A DNA stretch of 64,000 nucleotides from Dacryopinax spathularia (taxonomy: Eukaryota > Basidiomycota > Dacrymycetes > Dacrymycetales > Dacrymycetaceae), in the NCBI GenBank assembly GCA_037974965.1, contig JBBPFI010000017.1, positions 124,001 to 188,000 on the forward strand, written 5' to 3'. This document shows, piece by piece, positions 8,921 through 17,256 of the stretch. Numbering within the stretch: position 1 is the first letter of the stretch; every line of letters starts with the position of its first letter. Position numbers and translations under genes: made by a program. Below the pieces are notes generated by a model. The model was not told the DNA's origin, searched no databases, and saw nothing but the letters and a program-made list of their open reading frames with translations.

Positions 8921-10089
8921 TTCATGCTAGTCCACCAGCTGGCCAAACGTCCCGTCCAAGTGTCCAATCCGTTCTGCCGGCGCCATTCGCGTTCATGCCT
9001 ATTGTCCTCCTCACGCCTCGCCTCATATGCTTTCGCTGCGCTTGCACTGAAGTACACCTCGGGTCCATATCCCAAAGAGGGATACTGCGCTGCTTGTGCA
9101 GGGGTAGCAGGATTGCCGAGGCACAGCATGCTGTGGGTATAGGCGCAATGCTTGCAGTCGGCATGGGCGTTGTGATTGCGGCCCTTTCCGGATAAGGGTT
9201 CTTCTGCCGGGAGGGCAATATTCCTAGTTGAGTGGTCGTTTGAAAAGTCGTAGGGGGGAGGGGCATCGGACCCAGCGTCCTGGAGGCATGCGGAGGTAAT
9301 CTCATTGTGGGCTGCGATGTGGCGGCGCCACACGTCCATGACCTGCAAACGCTCGCGGATCACGGCTGCCTCCACGGCGGTCCGAGGAACCACACTACGC
9401 AAGTAGGTATAGTAGGCTTCTAGACGTTGCTTGATGTTGACCGCGCGAGGGTCCAAGATATATCGTACTTCGATGCCGGCGGGGGCCGCTTCGTGCATGT
9501 ACTCGTGGAGATCGACCGCCACATGCATTGGAAGGGCTGCGAAGGGGTCATCCAACCCAGCCCTCAAGCTGTTGGTCTGGTTTGTGGGGGATTTGCAGAC
9601 GATGCCATGCTGTTCCGCTGCAGCAGGAGAGCGGGTGGACGGAACGGGCACGTCCAACCCAGCGCTCAAGCTGTTGGTCTGGTTTGTGGGGGATTGGCAG
9701 ACGACGCCCTGCTGCTCAGCAAGGCTTGAGGGCGGGGTGCACGCCGTGCTGGCGGCTGTCCCAGCCTCCAAGCTGTTGGTCTGGTTTGTGGGGGATTCGC
9801 AGACGACGCCCTGCTGTTCAGCAAGGCTTGAGGGCGGGGTGCACGCCGTGCCGGCGGCTATCCCAGCCCTCAAGCTGTTGGTCTGGTTTGTGGGGGATTC
9901 GTAAACCAAACTAGTGCCCACAGCACGGCTACCAGTGGGAGAGAGGTTCGAGGACATCTCTTCACAGCGGTCAGTTAATTGCGGCTGATAATGGACAGAG
10001 AACGAACCAGTGATAGGACGGTAGAAAGGCGGCGAGCCAGAAGTGCCTTTAGGCATTACTTCCTTCTCAACCGTGCTCTTGAATGACAC
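8887..10089 (-). CDS. Hypothetical protein with four in-frame 34-residue repeats
   Basis: A 400-codon reading frame starts at 10089. Residues about 60-195 consist largely of four repeats built on VVCESPTNQTNSLxAG, each encoded by one 102-bp unit of the dispersed repeat. The C-terminal 200 residues are non-repetitive. They contain DLHEYMHEAAPAGIEVRYIL, a charged helix, a PPPYDF motif, and a small Cys/His group (HADCKHCAYTHSMLC). A basic end follows. An acceptor-like CATTCATGATTTGTAG just upstream suggests another 5' exon, so the start is uncertain. The gene is divergent from the + strand gene at 10478. The repeats may be exonised repeat DNA, because the same motif is non-coding elsewhere. I do not recognise the function. 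Confidence 0.55.
   Translation of the reverse strand: MSFKSTVEKEVMPKGTSGSPPFYRPITGSFSVHYQPQLTDRCEEMSSNLSPTGSRAVGTSLVYESPTNQTNSLRAGIAAGTACTPPSSLAEQQGVVCESPTNQTNSLEAGTAASTACTPPSSLAEQQGVVCQSPTNQTNSLSAGLDVPVPSTRSPAAAEQHGIVCKSPTNQTNSLRAGLDDPFAALPMHVAVDLHEYMHEAAPAGIEVRYILDPRAVNIKQRLEAYYTYLRSVVPRTAVEAAVIRERLQVMDVWRRHIAAHNEITSACLQDAGSDAPPPYDFSNDHSTRNIALPAEEPLSGKGRNHNAHADCKHCAYTHSMLCLGNPATPAQAAQYPSLGYGPEVYFSASAAKAYEARREEDNRHEREWRRQNGLDTWTGRLASWWTSMKTSYTPRRVSV
9572..9905 (+). repeat. Four 33-bp motifs at an exact 102-bp period
   Basis: The TTG of the motif falls at 9572, 9674, 9776 and 9878, each step being exactly 102 bp (34 codons). The intervening sequence (GCAAGGCTTGAGGGCGGGGT and CACGCCGTG) is also repeated in the last units. 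The array lies wholly inside the minus-strand reading frame and keeps it open. Confidence 0.93.
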
Positions 10090-10477
10090 TACAAATCATG
10101 AATGGCATGACCATCAGTAAACCACTATACCTTGGTTTGAAACGTGCACTCACTATAAGACAGTTTCTTGAAAGGCGTTGTAAGCTGTTGTTATTTGGTT
10201 ATCTCAGTGGTCGTTGATGGCAGAGAGGGGAAGGCTGAGTGGAGCATGACAGCGGGCTTTGAATCCGCAAAGCTGTGCTAGAACAAAGTCAATTTCAGGC
10301 AGTTTGCACGTGACCAAAGTCAGTCGCGTCTTCTGTAGGAGCGCGCCACACCTCCTCTCCTGATTCATCATCCTCTCTCTGCCATAGTTATCAATCCTCA
10401 ATTGTCCTTCTAAATTTCTAGATCTTAATCACTCCCGCAATTCCAGTTCGATTATCCTTGACCGCCCCCCAAACACC
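10090..10477. other. Divergent intergenic region
   Basis: This interval separates the starts of the minus-strand 34-residue-repeat gene and the plus-strand 806-residue gene, so it should hold both promoters and perhaps one more 5' exon of the former. I see no clear core-promoter element. Confidence 0.45.
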
Positions 10478-13197
10478 ATGCACTCGATATCGCGAGCTCC
10501 TGCAGTTGATCGAGCCACGCATACAGCCAACCGGCGACCTTGCCTGAGTTCTACGCCTCCCGCTGCTACCCTCGAAGCACATCGTCAAGATCAGGAACAG
10601 AGCTTTGAGGAAGACATAGAACGGCCTCGCACCGCTATTCCCAACTTGTGGTCCTACCTGTTTGCTTTCAGAGACCAACGTCGCATCGTGCAGACGAATA
10701 ACCCATCCGAAGCCTCGGAGACTGATGACAATCAGTCGAATTCCAATACAGATCAGACTCCAGAGGAAACCGCCCAACTGATAGCCAAAAAGAGGAAGCG
10801 AGATGAGGAAAGGAGGCGGTTTGCAGAAGAAGTAGAAGCTGAGCGAGCCCGACGAGAACATCAACTGAAGGAGTGTGCCGCATATATAAGCTTTGCCAGG
10901 GCAGGACCCAATGACGACTTCGGACCTGCTCCTCCTCCAACTCGAACTCTTTACTTCTTACCAGGGGAGAATGCGGAAGGTGCAAACGCGACCGAGGTAA
11001 ATGAGAATGCCGAGCACGACCCTGATCTGGTGTGGGGCGAGCCAAGGAAAGAGAGTGACGCGGTCCCCTGGCAAGCGTGGGCTGGCGGTGCGGAGCTAGT
11101 GCTACCCCAAACGTTGGACGAGCATAGGCACGAGAAGCTCGTCTACGATCTCACGCTCGTCGCCTACGCCCTCCTCTCGCAAGTACCGGAACAAACACCT
11201 AGCCAAGGAGTGGAAGGTTGGCAGGACTTCGAGGCGTGGTGGTCATGCGGACTATACTACAAGGTATGCCACGGGTCATTCCTAGAGCGAGCTCTGATAG
11301 CTGTTTCAGGAGCGGTGCGCAGACCTAGATCGCTCAAGTTCACGACTACCGGTGCGTTACCTTTTGCATTTGGAAGAGGAAATCTTCAAGCAATCCGAAT
11401 GCTACAACCTGAACCCGGAAGAATGGGTGCCCCTGCGCCCCGCAAATCACCGCTTCATGCAAATCCATAGCCCCAGAGAGAACCTCATACGTGAGGAAGT
11501 TAAGTTGTTGAAGACAGTATGGAACTCCGGCTGGACAGACACACTGAGCAACAGCAAGACATCCCAGGAGGTCGTGGATCATATTGCAAGGCTGCGGGGC
11601 CTTCCCCTGCCATGGTTCGGCGAGTATGCTATCATCGGGGAAGATTTATGCAGAAAGATGGTCAATCGGAGAGCGCGCCGTCTCGTAAGCAACTTCTGAA
11701 TCCCTCTCTCCTTCTATTAACCTGTCTCCTTCAGGAGTTTGTACTGCGGCTGCGAACTAAAGATACTATGCCCAAGCCCGATGGCCGAAGCATTCTGGAG
11801 GAAAGCGACAGCTTGGTGGAAGACGAGATCGTGTTTCTGTTGGCTTGGCACGTGCATCAAGGCTTCCCCGATCCCTTTCAGAATAAAGAGCGCTTCGAGG
11901 GCTACATTGACTGGAACTCGCTATACGAGCGTGTCAAGCGGTATACGCCGCTTCAGGCGTACAGTTCCGACTACTACTCGTCTCTTTTCATTGAAGGGAT
12001 GCTCGAGTTCATTAATACCAATAAGCCAAGACCTCCTCTCAGGAAGAATGAAGAGAGGGTAACTAAGTGGTTCGCAGACGTTACAATTTCAATGGTGAGG
12101 TACGAGTGTATTTCGGGCTGCAGTCGCTAACTGGTCATCACAGTTCACCTTGACTGTCCACCATCAATCCGATTGCCCTTTCACGTTGAAACAGGCTGAG
12201 GTATTGATCCAGATTATTACCAACGTGTTTGAGTGGATGGTCCTCTACGATAAATGGCGGTATCCCTTTCATCCTCTGGAAGTCCCTCGAGCTATTCTGG
12301 AACGCATACATCTTCGTCTACCAAACGGCAAGTTCTTACAAAGACCGGCAGTACCTCTAACGCGTGCCCACCTGCTCGGCTCGGCCCGCCATCCTCTTAA
12401 GCAGGAAGAATGGGACTACCGATATGGAAGATATACTGTGGCTGGTCGACGCAAGGCCAATGGACCTCCTGCTCTAGACGAAGAAGGGAAAGTCGCGGAT
12501 GAGTTCGACAGCAGCGGCCAGCCCAAACGCCTGCGAGCTTCCAAATCCAAGAAGCTGGAGCCTTTCCCGAGACACCTTCTCTTAAAGGCAAACTATTGGG
12601 ATATCAGGACATGGACATTTCCTTCGTGGCCTACTCCAGAAGATATCAAGGTGCATGGGACCGTCAAGATCACAGGTCTTCTCGAGGGGAATATCTTTGT
12701 AAGTCCTCCTTCTATAACCCACTCTCCTTCTATCACCCTGTCGCCGGATTGACTGGCGTCTTGCAGATTGCCGATCAGCGCGAAGCTTGCCATGGATGTC
12801 GAGTTTGGACGGGACCGCGTACAGGGGTATACCGCTGGTGCTTTCGGTGGGAACGACAATGCTGTGTAAGGTGTAAACGGCACAACGGTATATGCATGTG
12901 GAGCAATGGGGTGTATGCTAACAGTAATTCCTCCCCTTCATCTCGTAAACGCAGCTAACCCGTGTTAAACCAGTTTCATTCAAGTACTACGATGAGCAAG
13001 GACCAGCGTGCCGCAGCAACATCGATCGCCTTGAAGAACTTCTGCGCGAGCACTTCTTCGATGGAGAAGACGACTTTCCGGATGGTAGGGCCGCTGAAGA
13101 ATGGGGGGAGCCGAGCTACGAGGGCATGATTGATGCATTGGGCAGTCGTCCGTTATCCAAGTCCAAGTACTTTAAGGGCTCCGTCGCGATCGATTAA
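10478..13197 (+). CDS. Hypothetical 806-residue protein with C-terminal Cys cluster
   Basis: Six exons close exactly in frame: 10478-11263, 11310-11684, 11735-12094, 12144-12698, 12767-12887 and 12974-13197. Introns are 46-86 bp, with CTAAC-like branch sites in several. The N-terminal 70 residues are low complexity. Next comes a basic coiled-coil-like helix (KKRKRDEERRRFAEEVEAER). The middle is rich in aromatic residues (FEAWWSCGLYYK, LPLPWFGEYAIIGEDL, YDKWRYPFHPLEVP). Exon 5 carries a cysteine cluster: ACHGC, then WCFRWERQCCVRCKRHN. A further Cys follows in exon 6, so it may be a zinc-binding fold. The C-terminus is acidic (EHFFDGEDDFPDG). Two introns hold pieces of the GA-rich minisatellite. 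The regular splicing argues for a real gene, but I do not recognise the family. Confidence 0.75.
11703..11733 (-). repeat. Minisatellite-like tract inside intron 2
   Basis: On the minus strand the intron reads GAAGGAGACAGG and TAATAGAAGGAGAGAGGGA, which is the GATAGAAGGAGAGAGGG form of the 5.7-5.9 kb array. Confidence 0.6.
12704..12742 (-). repeat. Minisatellite-like tract inside intron 4
   Basis: On the minus strand the intron contains GGTGATAGAAGGAGAGTGGG followed by TTATAGAAGGAGG. These are two consecutive 18-bp units of the GA-rich minisatellite. Confidence 0.7.
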
Positions 13198-13322
13198 GCG
13201 CCCGTTACTAGTCGAGCTCCTTTCAAGGTTCAATGCCACGATACAATGTCTTGTAGCTGCGTCTGTCCTCGGTAAAGTAGTTGAAAGGATTGCTGTATGC
13301 GATGCAACCCAACCCTCAAGCT

Positions 13323-13634
13323 GCTGGTCTGGTTTGTGGGGAATTCGCAGACGACGCCTTGCACTTGCACTCCAGCCGAAGTACAGGAGAATCGAACGCC
13401 AAGCTGTTGGTCTGGTTTGTGGGGAATTCGCAGACGGCGCCCTGCTCTCCCACAGCAGCAGAACAGGGGCTGGGAGGAACGAGCGCGTCCAGGCCGGCTT
13501 TGAAGCTGTTGGTCTGGTTTGTGAGGGATTCGCAGACGGCGCCCTGCTCTCCCACAGCAGCAGAACAGGGGCTGGGAGGAACGAGCGCGTCCAGAAGCTG
13601 TTGCTCTGGTTTGTGAGGGATTCGCAGACGACGG
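13323..13634 (+). repeat. Array of four 33-bp dispersed motifs
   Basis: Copies begin near 13323, 13406, 13508 and 13600, with steps of 83, 102 and 92 bp. The spacers share AGCAGCAGAACAGGGGCTGG and GAGCGCGTCCAG. The last copy has GCTCTGG instead of GGTCTGG. The array follows the stop of the 806-residue gene by about 125 bp. Minus-strand reading frames across it are repeats of SLTNQTNSF type. Confidence 0.9.
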
Positions 13635-13831
13635 ATGGGTACACCAGCTCTAGGGTAAACGAGTCAATCGCAAGTGCAAGCGGGGAACAATTATATTTCA
13701 CGAGCCACGCAGACACGAGAATGAGTGAAGGGAAAGCTACGACATCGGTATCCGGAGGACGGGCGTAGGTATATGCATGGGGGAAAGAGGAATAAAGAGA
13801 ACTGTAGGTATACGTATCTAGTGCCCCTCCT

Positions 13832-14905
13832 TCAGAAGTAGCCAGGGACCGCCTTCAAGACGCCAGACACGAGCTTGAGAGTGTCGAACCGGAAGACGTA
13901 CTTGAGGACGAAGAACGTCACTATGCAAAGTCAGCATACACAATTCGAGGGCGAGATAATGAACTTACCCGCTATGATCACCAGAGGACGATGGAGCCTG
14001 CTATTGCGGAGTTTCCCCCAACCCCAGCAGACTACGTAAAAGAGCGCAAGGAAGGGCAGAGACAGCAGCCCGAGCAATCCGCAACAGCAGTAACGGGGTC
14101 TGCACTTGTGCCTGAATGGCTCCATACAGGTCTGGACCAAGCAGGGCAGGACGCGCTCGAGCCAGAGGCGGAGACGCCCGATATCCGTCCAGCACGCCTC
14201 AGCCGTTGCGCTGTAGCCGGCCATAATGCTCTGCACCAGCCAAATGCCCGCATCCCCGCCAGCACGACGCTCCTGTTCGATACGATCGCGACGCTCGTCC
14301 AAGGTCATGTTGAAGAACGAGCGGTTGGAGACCAGCCCGCCAGGTACCTGGGGTATGAGTCAGTAAGCGTACGAGGAGGACCAGATCGCCTGCGAATCCA
14401 CCACAAAGGCGTGGCCGAATCAGAGACGCACCTGAACACCCTCCTCCACCTCACGAGGGGTGCGATTGTCCTCGTCAGTGCGCTCCTGGCTGGGAGGAGC
14501 GCCTATCGCATCCTCCGATCCCAACGCAGCCCTTCTCGACCTTTCCACCCTCTCATCCGCCCCGTCTTGCTGCTCGGCTCTAACCAGAGGACCCCCAGTC
14601 GCGGCGTTGAACTCGTTGGCGAGTAGCGTAGTCGTAGGGATGGCGAACGACGTCCAGTTATTCAGGTTGTCGGAGATGGTGCCCCAGAGATCGATCTCGT
14701 AAGGCTGGACGAGGATACGAGGGGGAGGAGGGGGTTCGTGGATAGGGTTGGCGAGCTGGTGGGCCGTCGTCGTAGCCGTCGTAGGGATGTGGGTCGCAAC
14801 GGGCGAGGGGGGCCTTGTCGTACGCCTGATTGGGGTTAGAGGAAGCAAGGGCCCATTGTCGGTGGGGCGGAGGATGTGGGGAATGAAGCGAGTAAAACGG
14901 TCCAT
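13832..14905 (-). CDS. Hypothetical membrane-associated protein, 313 residues
   Basis: Three exons (14432-14905, 13969-14347 and 13832-13920) close in frame. Exon 1 encodes a Pro/Thr-rich N-terminus (PPPPPRILVQPYEIDLWGTI) and the segment TSFAIPTTTLLANEFNAATG. Exon 2 starts VPGGLVSNRSFFNMTLDERR. It contains a hydrophobic stretch after a cysteine run (YCCCGLLGLLSLPFLALFYV), probably one transmembrane helix. Exon 3 (TFFVLKYVFRFDTLKLVSGV) is a second hydrophobic or amphipathic end. Intron 1 (84 bp, branch TTACTGAC, acceptor CCCCAG) contains a copy of the dispersed 33-bp motif. Decayed copies of exon 1 and exon 2 pieces occur at 6.8 and 5.2 kb. The function is unknown; the topology is inferred only from hydrophobicity. 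Confidence 0.68.
14388..14408 (-). repeat. Single 33-bp motif copy inside an intron
   Basis: CGCCTGCGAATCCACCACAA in the reverse orientation, within intron 1 (14348-14431) of the minus-strand gene. Confidence 0.75.
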
Positions 14906-16400
14906 AGTCGACGTGGTGGTAAGAAGACAAGGACGAGGGTCGACAATGTGGCGACTAGCGAAAAGGGCTTCTCCGGGTTTGCTGCATAGCCCCTAAGTCA
15001 CTCATGCGGCGAGCTCGGGCTTGCAATGAGCTCGCTGGCGTAAATACTAATTAATGAACAAGTATCTGCTAATGAATCAGTTCAGTGCGTTCTCTGCAAT
15101 AATCTTTCTTACCTTGCCAGAGCATCAATCCCTTCTGTTTGTGGGGGATTCGCAGGCGACGCTTAAGCTAACTCGAGCTCGCTCACCGTTGTAGAACTGG
15201 GCAGGTCCATTGGACTAGTTTGACTGGTCTGTTTCCACACGCCCAGGTGGGCAGTGGAAAGTTGTTGTAATGATATTATCAGTTCATTAGGAGAAATGTG
15301 GCGAGCTCGTCAAACAACCATACAACGATAATGACATTAAGACCCTATATATGGTGACGGCATAAGTGACTCGGCTAAGACCGCACTGTCGGCTACTCGG
15401 AACCTATGTACGGGGCCCGGACAGTCCGACCGCTCGGACGATCTTGCACGAAATGTGTATCTTCTCACAGACCGAGCGTGCGGAAGAGGAAGAGGTAAGG
15501 AGGAAACCGGCTCGTAACGATGCTGCGGACACGCAAGACCGGGAATGATCGGCTTGCCCCTTTCGCGTGCGTTTCGCGTGCATCAAGGACCTTGACTTTG
15601 ACTGGGGGCGAGGGTCGGGCCGAGCGCCGGCCCGCCTATATGTGGGTATGAACGCCGGGTTTGACCGGCCCCTGTAACTTGCCTCCAACCTGGAGGTCGC
15701 AGGCTGGGTGGCAGCTTGCAGGCGAGCAGGATTTGGGGTGGTGGGGAAGTCTGGACCGCCGGTGGATGCGTCAGGCTGGAGGTTTTAGTCGGTTACTACT
15801 GTGAGCTATGGAGGGAAGCTGGAGGGCAGAGATGGATGACAGCTCCCCGGCGCGTCAACCCCCGCTTGTCGGGTGAAATCTTTCGCCGTACAATTCCCTT
15901 TTGTCCGATCGGTCGCACGCATTCACTTTGCTTACACCGCTGCTTTCTGTCCATCCGTCTGTCCATCCGGTCGTGGACAACGTGAATCTGCGGCAGGCGG
16001 CACCGCCCGCTCGCACCGGCTTGTGCTGCACCCTGCGAGCGTGGATGGGAGCAGTGAGCACGGCACGGGCCACCCTTTGGTTGGTTGCGTGGATGGGCGC
16101 GGCACGGACCCGGTTTGACAGCTTGGCCGGCCGGGGGAGCGAGACATCTCCCGTCTCCCGGGGTCCGAGTTAGCTCTCCCTGGTCGGCGGTGGGAGGGTG
16201 ATCACTCCTGTTTCTCGTCCCTTGATGGAACTCAAGCACAGCTGAATTGCCCAGAGAGTGCAGGTATCGCTGACGGAGGGATAGAAGCCGGCGTAAAACG
16301 AGCAACGTCTTGATCGGTAGCGGTGTGCCACGGCCGCGGCCGCACGCCCAACTCAGCCCAGATCTTCCCGTGGAATCCGAGTGGAAGCGTGCACCCAACC
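14906..16400. other. Gene-free stretch
   Basis: I see no supported gene. One isolated motif copy lies at 15136-15162. It is the last member of the dispersed family in the window and marks the right edge of the repeat-rich zone. Confidence 0.5.
15136..15162 (+). repeat. Isolated 33-bp motif copy
   Basis: TCTGTTTGTGGGGGATTCGC followed by AGGCGAC, a good match to the dispersed motif. Confidence 0.8.
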
Positions 16401-17256
16401 CCCGAGCCGTGCCGCGCCCATCTGTGTGGCACCCGTTGACGCCATCTCTCCGTTGCCGTCCTGTCCTCGCAACCCCCCTTCTCCTTCCCTTGCCTCCGTT
16501 CATCTCCGCGCGCGCATCATCGCCCCGGCCGGACCCCGTCTCCGGACTCCCGGTCTCCGCTGATTCTGTCTCGCTCTCTTTCGTATCGGCATCTCCCGCA
16601 CCCTTCTTCGCTGTCGGTGTGTCCGTTCCCATCCCCGGATCCGTGCCCGTTCTGCCCGTGCCTGTCCTCCTTTGCTGTGTCCCGCATCCGCCCAGCCGGG
16701 GCTTGCGTGGCTCACCCCCTTTCTTTCTGCCTCTCTCCTTCTGCGCCCTTCTTTTTCCCTGTGCTGCAAGTTCATCGCCCGCTCGCCCGTTTCTGCCCTG
16801 ACCGGTCCCCCGCACCCGCACTCCCTCCTCCCACCCTTGCCGCAGCTACCGCCCCCCTTCCCTCCCTTCCCCCCTTCGCCCCCGGCCGTGCCCGTCCGCC
16901 CCGCTTCGTTCGCTCCTTCTCTTCCTACCACCGTCTCGTCTGCATCTCGCCTGCCTGCCTGTCTGCTCAACTGCCTGTTCGGTATACTGCCTGCCTGTCT
17001 ACTGCCTACTGCCTACTGCCTGCTACCGCCTCTGACTCTACCTGTGACTCTGTGACTCTGACTTCGACTCTGTCTGCTGTCTGCAAAACTCGACTGTCTC
17101 CTGTCTACTCTCGTCGCCCACGGTCCACCACCGTTTTTCCCGTCTCTTTCGCCCTCTCCCCCTTCCCTGTTCCCTTCCTCTCCGCCATCCCCCCTTCCTC
17201 CTCTTTGTGCATGCCAACCTCTTTCGCCTTAACCCAAGCCTAAAAAAAATCAAGCA
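16400..17256 (+). promoter_or_regulatory. Long pyrimidine-rich leader of the 17.3 kb gene
   Basis: The + strand is strongly C/T-biased for about 850 bp, with runs such as CTCCTTCCCTTGCCTCC and a string of CTGCC/CTGCCTACTGCCTACTGCC repeats near 16950-17030. It ends 30 bp before the ATG at 17257. Such CT tracts are common at strongly used fungal transcription starts. No reading frame in it looks protein-like. Confidence 0.45.

Noticed and set aside
9572-13634. CRISPR-like look of the spaced 33-bp repeats
   Set aside because: The host is clearly eukaryotic, spacers are themselves similar to each other, core copies are degenerate and no cas-like gene is present.
15796-16821. 341-codon open frame on the minus strand
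   Set aside because: It is the complement of a pyrimidine-rich leader; composition is extreme (Arg/Gly/Glu), with no domain and no splicing pattern.
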